The notes under the pieces: generated by a model | Database searches by the model: none | What the model was told of the DNA's origin: nothing | Seen by the model: the letters and a program-made list of their open reading frames with translations, nothing else | Shown: piece after piece, positions 34,136-41,739 of the stretch | How positions within the stretch are numbered: the stretch's first letter is position 1 | Layout of the letters: the number at the start of each line of letters is the position of its first letter | Assembly: GCA_052266715.1 (NCBI GenBank) | Contig: JBQPRB010000011.1 | Reading direction: 5' to 3' (one strand) | Source of the DNA: Jeotgalibaca sp052266715 | GTDB taxonomy: Bacteria; Bacillota; Bacilli; Lactobacillales; Aerococcaceae | Length of the DNA: 55,814 bases | Translations under genes and position numbers: made by a program

Positions 34136-34287
34136 TCCATAGATACAGCCTCAGAGCTATCTGAATGTATCTATGTGGATCACTGAATATATAATTTATT
34201 CGCCACGTAGACCAACGAGAAAAGTCTATGTGGCGGTTTGTATTTTAAGCTGCCCTGATGTCATTCAGATGGCAGCTTTCTTTTTAT
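34136..34287 (+). promoter_or_regulatory. Multi-state attenuator with Rho-independent terminator
   Basis: Region 1 (34136-34147) pairs with region 2 (34166-34179). Region 2 (34170-34178, TCTATGTGG) can instead pair with region 3 (34203-34211, CCACGTAGA). Region 3 (34201-34212) pairs with region 4 (34224-34235) over 12 bp. The terminator is AAGCTGCC / GGCAGCTT (34247-34254 with 34271-34278) plus CTGA/TCAG and a T-run. Its right arm CATTCAGAT (34262-34270) is perfectly complementary to ATCTGAATG (34159-34167) inside hairpin 1-2. In addition, GCCACAT (34097-34103), just after the Trp codon of the leader ORF, is complementary to ATGTGG(C) in regions 2 and 4. Competing folds are thus built in. Confidence 0.75.
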
Positions 34288-34319
34288 ACAAACCAATATT
34301 ATATTCGGAGGGATTCATT

Positions 34320-35327
34320 ATGAAATTTAATAAAACGAACACTAAATTCGCATTCTTGGCTTCAGCTGCTTTATTGCTAGGTGCATGCGGTTCTGATTCT
34401 GAAGAAACAAGTAGTTCTCAAGTTACTGATGCATCAAATTTGCCCTATATAGGGATTATGCAGCTGGCTTCTCATCCCGCTCTAGATGCAATTACCGAAG
34501 GGATTATTGATCAACTAGCAGATGAAGGTTACGTAGATGGTGAGACAGCTACCATTGATTTGCAAAACGCCCAAGGTGATCAATCCAATATGCAACAAAT
34601 CGCAGAACGTTTCATTTCTAACGAAGCGGATATTACTGTTGGAATTGCGACTCCCGCTGCACAAGCTTTGGCAAATGCAACGACGGATATTCCGATCATT
34701 CTTGGGGCTATTACGGATCCTTTGGCCGCTAATTTGGTTTCCTCGCTAGAAGAACCCGGTGGGAATATTACGGGGGTGAGTGATAAGATACCGGTAACGG
34801 AACAATTTGAATTAATCATGAAACTTGTACCAGAATTACAAACTATTGGTTTCTTGTATTCCTCCAGTGAAGACAATTCCTTGAGTTCCGCTAAAGAAGC
34901 TGAAGAAGTTGCTAATGCCTTGGGACTTACAGTTGTGACCAAAACAGTTAATAGTTCCAATGATATTCCTCAAGTATCCGAAGCGTTGGCTCAGGAAGTG
35001 GATGCAATCTGGATTCCAACGGATAATGTTATTGCAACAAGCATGTTAGCCTTGATCGAAGTAACAGATGCCTATCAGATACCTGTTTTTCCGTCTGTTG
35101 ACACCATGGTTCAGGAAGGCGGCATCGCTACAGTGGGACTAAACCAATATGCAATCGGAATTCAAACGGGTGCTGTTACTGCAGAAGTATTAGAAGGCGC
35201 TGATCCAAGTAGTTTTGCCATCCAATATCCGGATGAAATTGAATTAATCATCAATACTGAAAAAGCAGAAGAATTGAATATCGAAGTCCCAGCAGATATT
35301 CTGGAAACTGCCATCATAATCGAATAG
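34320..35327 (+). CDS. trpX: ABC transporter substrate-binding lipoprotein, TrpX-like
   Basis: Extracytoplasmic solute receptor of the ABC_sub_bind (PF04392) type. I start at the ATG at 34320 (MKFNKTNTKFAFLASAALLL), after TCGGAGGG. The product is 335 residues with lipobox LGAC. Family blocks include GIMQLASHPALDAITEGI, VGIATPAAQALANAT, AITDPLAANLVSSLEEPGGN and FLYSSSEDNS, close to the streptococcal TrpX protein. The substrate is probably tryptophan or another aromatic amino acid, judged from family and leader peptide. It is first in a receptor-permease-ATPase operon. Confidence 0.88.
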   Translation: MKFNKTNTKFAFLASAALLLGACGSDSEETSSSQVTDASNLPYIGIMQLASHPALDAITEGIIDQLADEGYVDGETATIDLQNAQGDQSNMQQIAERFISNEADITVGIATPAAQALANATTDIPIILGAITDPLAANLVSSLEEPGGNITGVSDKIPVTEQFELIMKLVPELQTIGFLYSSSEDNSLSSAKEAEEVANALGLTVVTKTVNSSNDIPQVSEALAQEVDAIWIPTDNVIATSMLALIEVTDAYQIPVFPSVDTMVQEGGIATVGLNQYAIGIQTGAVTAEVLEGADPSSFAIQYPDEIELIINTEKAEELNIEVPADILETAIIIE

Positions 35328-35348
35328 AATTGAAAAGAGGAATCATAT

Positions 35349-36263
35349 ATGAACATGATAATTTCTGCAATTGCCCAAGGTCTGATATGGAGCTTGTTGG
35401 CATTAGGTCTGTATATTAGTTACCGTATTTTGAATGTGGCTGATATGTCGACAGAAGGCTCATTTACGCTAGGAGCAGCTGTAGCAGTTTCTGCTATTAC
35501 AATGGGATTGAATCCTTTTGTGGCAGTGGGACTAGCTTTAGTGGCAGGGGCACTTGCAGGAGCAGTTACTGGATTTTTAATCACAAAACTTAATATTTCC
35601 AGTTTATTAGCCGGTATTTTGACCATGACAGGACTTTACTCGATTAACCTAAGGGTGATGGGAAAAGCCAATGTAAACTTGCTCGGTCTGGATACGATAT
35701 TCAGTGGTGTGGCTGCCTTGGAATTGCCCAGACATACGGATACTATTTTGATAGGCTCTTTGTTTGTAGCCGTCATCATCGTACTTTATACGGTATTCTT
35801 TAAAACGGAATTTGGTCAAGCATTGATTGCAACCGGTGATAACCAGGCAATGGCACGTTCTTTAGGTATTTCAACCAACATGATGACGACAATAGGTCTG
35901 ATGATGTCAAATGGTGTTATTGCCTTGTCCGGAGCAGTCATTTCCCAAAGCAACGGCTATGCGGATATCCAAATGGGTATCGGTGCAATCGTTATCGGGC
36001 TAGCATCCATTATCATTGGTGAGGTACTCTTCCCACATGTATCTTTGATCATTCGTCTGGCTTGCTTAGTAATTGGGTCCATTATTTATCGTCTTGTAAT
36101 GGTTCTGGTGTTGGAAGCAAATTTGAACCCCAATGACTTCAAGTTGATTTCAGCTGTCATGCTGGCATTGTTCTTGGCATTACCGAAAATCAAAGATATG
36201 TACTATGTAAGTAAATACCGTAAGAAAATGGCAAAAACAGTTGGTAAGCAGGTGAATCGCTAA
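35349..36263 (+). CDS. trpY: ABC transporter permease, TrpY-like
   Basis: A 304-residue polytopic membrane protein of the branched-chain amino acid / BPD_transp_2 permease class, with about eight hydrophobic segments. The coupling region is ALIATGDNQAMARSLGISTN. It follows the receptor gene by 21 bases behind AAAGAGG and overlaps the ATPase gene by one base (TAATG). With the neighbouring genes it forms a complete importer for the TrpX-like receptor. Confidence 0.9.
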   Translation: MNMIISAIAQGLIWSLLALGLYISYRILNVADMSTEGSFTLGAAVAVSAITMGLNPFVAVGLALVAGALAGAVTGFLITKLNISSLLAGILTMTGLYSINLRVMGKANVNLLGLDTIFSGVAALELPRHTDTILIGSLFVAVIIVLYTVFFKTEFGQALIATGDNQAMARSLGISTNMMTTIGLMMSNGVIALSGAVISQSNGYADIQMGIGAIVIGLASIIIGEVLFPHVSLIIRLACLVIGSIIYRLVMVLVLEANLNPNDFKLISAVMLALFLALPKIKDMYYVSKYRKKMAKTVGKQVNR

Positions 36264-37054
36264 TGTCAAAGAATGATAATATACTGGAATTGAAGAATGT
36301 AAATAAAACGTTCTACCCTGGTTCCATCAATGAAGTCGAAGCATTGAAAAATATTAATTTAACCGTTAAGCGTGGTGAGTTTATCACGTTGGTGGGCGGA
36401 AACGGAGCAGGTAAATCGACCTTGCTAAATGCAATTTCCGGATACTTCTTCCCTGATGCGGGAAGCATCACCGTAAATGGTAAAGACATTACCTTACTTA
36501 AGGAAGAAAAAAGAGCTCCATACATTAGCCGTGTTTTCCAGGACCCGAAAATGGGAACGGCACCCCGGATGACTGTACAGGAAAACTTATCCTTGGCATA
36601 CCGCCGTGGTGAAAAAAGAACGTTGAAATTTGGATCCACCAAAGAAGAAAAAGAAATCTTCAAAGAACAGCTGACTTCTCTTGGCTTAGGCTTGGAAAAT
36701 CGCATGACAGCTGATATTGGATTACTATCAGGTGGTCAGCGTCAATCGATTGCCTTGTTGATGGCAACCTTAAAGCGTCCAGATATTTTATTATTGGATG
36801 AACATACGGCAGCCCTTGACCCCAAAACGGCACAACTTGTACTGGAACTCACCAATAAAAAGGTTCAAGAAATGGGATTGACGAGTATCATGATTACCCA
36901 TAACCTACAAGATGCGATTAAATACGGAAATCGTATGCTTGTCTTACACCATGGGCAGATCGTGAAGGACTATAATGCTGAGGAAAAAGCAGCATTAACG
37001 ACTGAAATGCTCTTCTCCGAAATTCAAGAACTGGCTATCAGCGATCTTTATTAG
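36263..37054 (+). CDS. trpZ: ABC transporter ATP-binding protein, TrpZ-like
   Basis: A 263-residue ATPase. Walker A is GGNGAGKSTLL near residue 44, the signature is LSGGQRQSIALL, and Walker B is DILLLDEHTAALDPKTA. The His after the catalytic Glu (DEHTAALD rather than DEPTSALD) is typical of the COG1101-type ATPases paired with TrpX-like receptors. The start overlaps the permease stop. A perfect palindromic terminator follows. Confidence 0.92.
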   Translation: MSKNDNILELKNVNKTFYPGSINEVEALKNINLTVKRGEFITLVGGNGAGKSTLLNAISGYFFPDAGSITVNGKDITLLKEEKRAPYISRVFQDPKMGTAPRMTVQENLSLAYRRGEKRTLKFGSTKEEKEIFKEQLTSLGLGLENRMTADIGLLSGGQRQSIALLMATLKRPDILLLDEHTAALDPKTAQLVLELTNKKVQEMGLTSIMITHNLQDAIKYGNRMLVLHHGQIVKDYNAEEKAALTTEMLFSEIQELAISDLY

Positions 37055-37082
37055 CACACTTCATATGAAGTGTGTTTTTTTT
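37055..37082 (+). terminator. Terminator of the TrpXYZ-like operon
   Basis: A perfect 20-base palindrome CACACTTCATATGAAGTGTG followed by T8. Confidence 0.9.
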
Positions 37083-37145
37083 AACATTAATCTTATCTGT
37101 AACTAAATAACAAACTTTGTTTTCATTTGTTTTGATTAATGTTAA
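37081..37145 (+). promoter_or_regulatory. 12-bp inverted repeat upstream of xpt
   Basis: TTAACATTAATC (37081-37092) and GATTAATGTTAA (37134-37145) are exact inverted repeats, 41 bases apart, between the preceding terminator and the xpt ribosome binding site. No guanine riboswitch core and no PurBox are present. The repeats could be two operator half-sites or a leader stem. A GATAAT just downstream is a possible -10. Confidence 0.55.
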
Positions 37146-37179
37146 GATAATACCAACAAACTTGAAGGAGAATTGCTGT

Positions 37180-37776
37180 ATGAAGTTATTAGAGGATGTC
37201 ATTCGCGAAAAAGGTACGATACTTGAAGGCGGCGTCTTAAAGGTAGATAGTTTTCTGAATCACCAGATAGACCCTGAACTAATGAAAGCTTTAGGTGATG
37301 AATTTGCGCATGCGTTTAAAGAACATGGTATCAACAAAATATTGACTGTTGAAACATCGGGAATTGCCCCGGCTGTATTTGCAGGTTTCGAATTAGGCGT
37401 GCCAGTTGTTTTTGGACGTAAAAACAAAAGCCTGACGTTACAAGATAATATGTATACGACAAGCGTTTATTCTTATACCAAACAAATTTCAAATGAAATC
37501 TCAATCTCCAAGGATTTTCTGGATTCAAATGACCGCGTTTTGATTATTGATGACTTTTTGGCTAACGGTCAAGCAGTCGCAGGGTTATTATCTATTTGTA
37601 AAAATGCTGGTGCCTCTGTAGCAGGGATTGGTATTGTTATCGAGAAATCATTCCAAAAAGGCCGCCGCTTTGTGGAGGAATCTGGTATCCCAATTCTTTC
37701 TTTAGCACGTATTGCGAGCCTGGATGAGCATGGCATTACCTTCGTTGATGAATCAACTGATCAAAATAATGACTAA
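37180..37776 (+). CDS. xpt: Xanthine phosphoribosyltransferase
   Basis: Salvages xanthine to XMP using PRPP. The start at 37180 (MKLLEDVIREKGTILEGGVL) follows GAAGGAG; longer in-frame readings lack a ribosome binding site. The 198 residues include KVDSFLNHQIDPELM, VETSGIAPAVF and the PRPP motif VLIIDDFLANGQAVAGL. Its usual partner, the xanthine permease pbuX, is replaced by an OsmC-family gene whose start overlaps the xpt stop. Confidence 0.95.
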   Translation: MKLLEDVIREKGTILEGGVLKVDSFLNHQIDPELMKALGDEFAHAFKEHGINKILTVETSGIAPAVFAGFELGVPVVFGRKNKSLTLQDNMYTTSVYSYTKQISNEISISKDFLDSNDRVLIIDDFLANGQAVAGLLSICKNAGASVAGIGIVIEKSFQKGRRFVEESGIPILSLARIASLDEHGITFVDESTDQNND

Positions 37777-38191
37777 AGATGATGCTCTTTTCCATACAGA
37801 AGTCGTAAATGAATATGCTTTGGATGGGGAAGCCTATGTAAAGGACGGTTTAAGAGTTCTCATAAGTGACCCACTTTCTCAAGACCCAGGCTCCAATCCT
37901 GAAGAATTGTTTGGTTTGGCATGGTCAACTTGTCTTAATGCGACCATTCAAGCTTTGTTGAAAGCAAGAGGGGTTAACACAAGAAGTCGAGTAGAAGTTG
38001 TTGTTGATTATAAGAGAGAATCTGATGGGAGAGGCTATTACTTTGATTTAACAGCCTCAGCCGCCATTGAAGGTTATGACGAAGACCAAACAAAAAAATT
38101 ATTTACTAACGCTCATAGGAGATGTCCTGTTTCAAAAATAATCGGATCTTATCCTCATGTATTTTTAAATGTAATGCCGTTCCATTCATGA
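37769..38191 (+). CDS. OsmC/Ohr-family protein
   Basis: A 140-residue protein of the OsmC superfamily of thiol-dependent hydroperoxide reductases. The two redox cysteines are Cys55 in LAWSTCLNATIQ and Cys119 in HRRCPVSKIIG, with NPEELFGLAWS preceding the first. I start it at the ATG at 37769, which overlaps the xpt stop and has no ribosome binding site of its own, so it is likely made by translational coupling. An in-frame ATG lies further upstream but also lacks a site. The true peroxide substrate is unknown. Confidence 0.85.
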   Translation: MTKDDALFHTEVVNEYALDGEAYVKDGLRVLISDPLSQDPGSNPEELFGLAWSTCLNATIQALLKARGVNTRSRVEVVVDYKRESDGRGYYFDLTASAAIEGYDEDQTKKLFTNAHRRCPVSKIIGSYPHVFLNVMPFHS

Positions 38192-38205
38192 CGGCATTTT
38201 TTTAT
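38173..38205 (+). terminator. Terminator of xpt-osmC
   Basis: Stem AATGCCGT / ACGGCATT, 10-base loop, T7. It overlaps the last codons of the OsmC-family gene. Confidence 0.88.
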
Positions 38206-38676
38206 GGGTAAAATGATAGCGATTCCAAAAATACCGCATTTAAAAAAGCCAATATAATTACTTGTTTATAATAAAATACAATTTTGTATAGAATAAATGA
38301 ACTTTGTTAAAAAAGTTCATAATTCATGATAGGGAGTCAAATCATAGCTGGCCTATTATAAATGTATGTTTATTTTTTGTTAATTTTAGTCAATTGAATA
38401 CGTGTTCAATCAATCTTAACGTTTATTAATGAAAACACTTTAACGTTACCATAAGGTTATATACAATTTCACAAGATTAATAACAACAAAATAATATTAT
38501 TAAGCTTCCGCTTACATAAAAAGACCTGATATACCTACGTTTTCATTAAAGCGCTTTCTCATTAGAAAGAAGAGAATGGTAAATCACTAACTTGACTCCA
38601 AGATAATGGTAGATATAATGATTTATATCGCTTCCATATTTTTATGGAATAGTAGAATATCCAAGGGGGATAAAGA
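38206..38676 (+). promoter_or_regulatory. Upstream regulatory region of the GPH symporter gene
   Basis: No gene is visible here. Landmarks are a hairpin ATGAACTT / AAGTTCAT (38297-38304, 38313-38320), a LacI-type palindrome ATTGAATACGTGTTCAAT (38393-38410, 8 of 9 base pairs, CG centre), two TAACGTT motifs (near 38418 and 38442), a cre box TTAAAGCGCTTTCT (38546-38559), and a promoter TTGACT (38592-38597), 16 bp, TATAAT (38614-38619). The cre box upstream of the -35 suggests CcpA control. Confidence 0.75.
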
Positions 38677-40065
38677 GTGAGTGCAATAACGAAAGCTCAA
38701 GAGAATATAAAGATAGATTCAAGTAAAGAAAAATTAGGAGTGGTTGAGAAAGTTTCTTATGGTTTAGGAGATCTTGGGAATGGGTTAATGTTCCAAATGG
38801 CTCAACTTTACCTGTTGAAGTTTTATACAGATGTGTTGGGTATTTCCGCTTATTGGGGTGGGATGATTTTCCTTTTAACCAAAATAATTGATGCCGTTAC
38901 CGATACTTTAATCGGCACGTACGTCGACTCTCGTAAAGTGGGTCCCAAAGGCAAGTTCCGGCCGTTTATTTTATACGGAACAGGTTTCTTGGCAGCCTCC
39001 ACAGTCTTGGCTTTCTTTGCCCCAGACTTAAATGAAGGAGCAAAAGTAGTCTTTGCCTTTGCTACTTATAACTTAATGTCTGTCGCATACACGGTTGTAA
39101 ACATTCCTTATGGTTCGTTATCATCCGTAATGACTGTTAATTCAGAGGAACGTACGTCATTAGCTGTATTTCGTAACTTAGGCGGAACCGGCGCTTCTTT
39201 ATTGGCTGGTATTGTAGTACTGCCGCTTGTAAACCTATTTGACACACCAACGGTTGGATATCCTGCCGCAGTAGCAATTATCGCTCTATTCGGGGTTGCA
39301 TTCCACCTGGTTTGCTACCGTAATACGAAGGAACGCTATGTTTCGACTAAAGCACGTGAGAAAGGTGATGGAATCAAGGCAGTCAAAAACTTGCTGACTA
39401 ACAAAGAATTCCTAGTTCTTGCTGCTTATACAATCTTGACTATTGGTGCGATGTTCCTGAAGATGGGTATTCAATTGTACTACTTCCAATATGTTTTAGG
39501 GAACCAAAACCTTGTTGCACTTGTAAGTACGTTGAGTATCGTGGCGCTTGTGCCTTCAATTTTCCTTTCGACTACACTTGTTCGGAAATTCGGTAAAAAA
39601 CAACTTTCTATTTTCGGTATGTTTTTCTTCGGCGTTTTCGAATTGGTAAACTTTTTCTTTGCTGGGGATAACGTGACATTCTTCCTGATTGTTAACGTTC
39701 TTTCCTACACATGTCTATCCTTTGCCAATACGGTGTCCTTCGCATTTGCTGCGGATTTGATTGACTACTCACAGTGGAAACATGGCATGCGCACAGAAGG
39801 AATCATCTATTCCGGATACAGTTTTGTTCGTAAAATTGCCCAAGCTGTTGCAGGGTTTGTACCTGGTATCGCATTGACAATGATCGGCTATGTAGCGAAC
39901 CAAGCGCAAACTGCAGATACTATCTCAGGCATGCAATTTACATATTTCTTAATTCCAGCAATTGCCAGCTTTATCGGAGTTATCTTATTCCAATTCGGAT
40001 ATAAATTAACTGACCAGAAACATGCAGAAATCACTGCAGAGTTGCGAGCGCGTAACGAAATTTAA
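38677..40065 (+). CDS. GPH-family sugar:cation symporter
   Basis: A 462-residue, 12-helix transporter of the glycoside-pentoside-hexuronide family. The N-terminal block LGVVEKVSYGLGDLGNGLMF and the loop YVDSRKVGPKGKFRPFILYG match MelB/UidB-type carriers. The start is a GTG after AAGGGGGA. There is no neighbouring glycosidase or regulator, so the sugar cannot be inferred. A cre box upstream indicates repression when preferred sugars are available. Confidence 0.9.
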   Translation: MSAITKAQENIKIDSSKEKLGVVEKVSYGLGDLGNGLMFQMAQLYLLKFYTDVLGISAYWGGMIFLLTKIIDAVTDTLIGTYVDSRKVGPKGKFRPFILYGTGFLAASTVLAFFAPDLNEGAKVVFAFATYNLMSVAYTVVNIPYGSLSSVMTVNSEERTSLAVFRNLGGTGASLLAGIVVLPLVNLFDTPTVGYPAAVAIIALFGVAFHLVCYRNTKERYVSTKAREKGDGIKAVKNLLTNKEFLVLAAYTILTIGAMFLKMGIQLYYFQYVLGNQNLVALVSTLSIVALVPSIFLSTTLVRKFGKKQLSIFGMFFFGVFELVNFFFAGDNVTFFLIVNVLSYTCLSFANTVSFAFAADLIDYSQWKHGMRTEGIIYSGYSFVRKIAQAVAGFVPGIALTMIGYVANQAQTADTISGMQFTYFLIPAIASFIGVILFQFGYKLTDQKHAEITAELRARNEI

Positions 40066-40072
40066 TGAAAAT

Positions 40073-40118
40073 AAAAAACGATGTAATCCTAAAATCATAT
40101 AGGAACATCGTTTTTTTG
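40073..40118 (+). terminator. Terminator of the GPH symporter gene
   Basis: AAAAAACGATGT (40073-40084) pairs with ACATCGTTTTTT (40105-40116), with an inner CCTA / TAGG stem, followed by T. Confidence 0.9.
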
Positions 40119-40209
40119 TGTGAAGATAGCAATCAGGATAAATAAAGTTTTTGATCTCGATATGGTAAAATAAGAAAAAGGATTTCACTAAATGACGGAG
40201 GTAGGGTAT

Positions 40210-41673
40210 ATGCTGAAAGATTTTGATTTTTCCAGTGTAAAAGTTGAAAAGGTGAAACGTTCCGAATTGGGCGAAGATTTGGCAAAACTTCAACGACAGC
40301 TAAAGAAAACAGACTCTAGAATGTTAGTCATCGTGGATGGTTGGGAGTCGTCAGGAAAAGGTTTTGTGTTGAAAGATTTGACCCGTGAATTGGATCCTCG
40401 TTACCATGAAGTCAGTGTATTCGAAAATCCAACCGAAGAAGAAGAAAACCGGACATTTTTGTGGCGCTTTTTTAGAGCGCTTCCCAAAAAAGGAAACATT
40501 GCCTTTTTTGATCGCAGTTTCTATTTTCAAATATTAAACGAACTGCAGTTATCAGATAAGAAAATGGAACATTATTTAATGGATATCAGTTTGCTTGAAC
40601 GTTTACTGACGGCAGACGGCACACTCGTCGTTAAGTTATTCCTTCATCACAAAGAAAAAACAATGAGTAAACGAATTAAAGAGTTGGATACTGATCCTTT
40701 ACGGAATTTTTTAATCTCCACGAACGATAAAAAGCAACTGAAACACTACAATAATTATTTGAATCATTTTGATAATGTACTGAAAATGACGAATTTTGAA
40801 TCTTCACCATGGAAAATCATCCCAACAGAAGATTTGAAAGATGCATCAAGATTAAGTCTTAATTACATTATTGAGGCCTTAAGGAAGCATTTGGAGACTT
40901 CAGAACAAATACCTTCATTCAACGATGAGTGGAAACCAGAGCTTATCAAGAGTGAGAAACCACTCTACGAGCTTAATCTGGACAAAAAAATAGCCATCGA
41001 GGAGTATGATGCCAAGAAAGAAAAACTGCAAGAAAAAGCAGGAGAACTTTTATACCATTTATGGATAAACAAAGTTCCATGCTTGATAGTTTTTGAAGGA
41101 ACAGACGCAGCAGGTAAGGGCGGAGCAATCCAACGCCTTTCCCGGCATATGGATCCTCGGGGTTATGATGTCGCAACTACTGCAGCTCCAACAGAATATG
41201 AGAATAATTACCATTACCTGTGGCGCTTCTTCGATACTTTTCCAGAAAAAGGGCGACTCACAATCTATGATCGTAGTTGGTATGGCCGCGTACTGGTGGA
41301 ACGTGTTGAAGGTTTCACCCCTGAAAAACGCTGGAAAGATGCTTATGCTGAAATCAATGAAATGGAACATAATTTAATTCACGAAGGGCATTTGCTATTA
41401 AAGTTCCTCGTTGTTATTGATAAGAAAGAACAAAAGCAACGTTTTGAGGCTCGTCAAAATGATCCAGAAAAAAACTATAAATTAACTGATGAAGATTGGC
41501 GAAATCATGAAAAATTTAACGAGTATGAAGCCGCCATGAATGATATGATAGAGAAAACAAACACGAGCGAAGCGCCGTGGACAATTGTAGAAGGAAACCA
41601 GAAAGAGTATGCCCGTATTAAGGTATTGGAGACATTTATTAAAGAAGCTGAAAAGTTTCTAAAGCAAATATAA
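40210..41673 (+). CDS. Two-domain polyphosphate kinase 2 (polyphosphate:AMP phosphotransferase type)
   Basis: PPK2-family kinase that transfers phosphate from polyphosphate to a nucleotide. I start at the ATG at 40210 (MLKDFDFSSVKVEKVKRSEL), nine bases after GGAGG; the ATG six codons earlier lies upstream of that site. The 487 residues hold two PPK2 domains. The first has DGWESSGKG (near 43) and FFDRSFY. The second has EGTDAAGKGG (near 296) and YDRSWYGRVLVERVEGF. The second is closer to the catalytic consensus. Fused two-domain PPK2 enzymes are class II, which phosphorylate AMP to ADP. It stands alone. Confidence 0.92.
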   Translation: MLKDFDFSSVKVEKVKRSELGEDLAKLQRQLKKTDSRMLVIVDGWESSGKGFVLKDLTRELDPRYHEVSVFENPTEEEENRTFLWRFFRALPKKGNIAFFDRSFYFQILNELQLSDKKMEHYLMDISLLERLLTADGTLVVKLFLHHKEKTMSKRIKELDTDPLRNFLISTNDKKQLKHYNNYLNHFDNVLKMTNFESSPWKIIPTEDLKDASRLSLNYIIEALRKHLETSEQIPSFNDEWKPELIKSEKPLYELNLDKKIAIEEYDAKKEKLQEKAGELLYHLWINKVPCLIVFEGTDAAGKGGAIQRLSRHMDPRGYDVATTAAPTEYENNYHYLWRFFDTFPEKGRLTIYDRSWYGRVLVERVEGFTPEKRWKDAYAEINEMEHNLIHEGHLLLKFLVVIDKKEQKQRFEARQNDPEKNYKLTDEDWRNHEKFNEYEAAMNDMIEKTNTSEAPWTIVEGNQKEYARIKVLETFIKEAEKFLKQI

Positions 41674-41739
41674 AGTCACCAGGGCGAATCGAACCTCCTT
41701 GGACTTAGGCATACTCAATAAATAACTGGGGGAGATAAG

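Noticed and set aside
33686..34319. T-box riboswitch before the TrpXYZ-like operon
   Set aside because: The conserved T-box sequence (AGGGTGGNACCGCG) and antiterminator are absent.
37083..37179. Purine riboswitch upstream of xpt
   Set aside because: The conserved junction sequences of the purine aptamer are not present.
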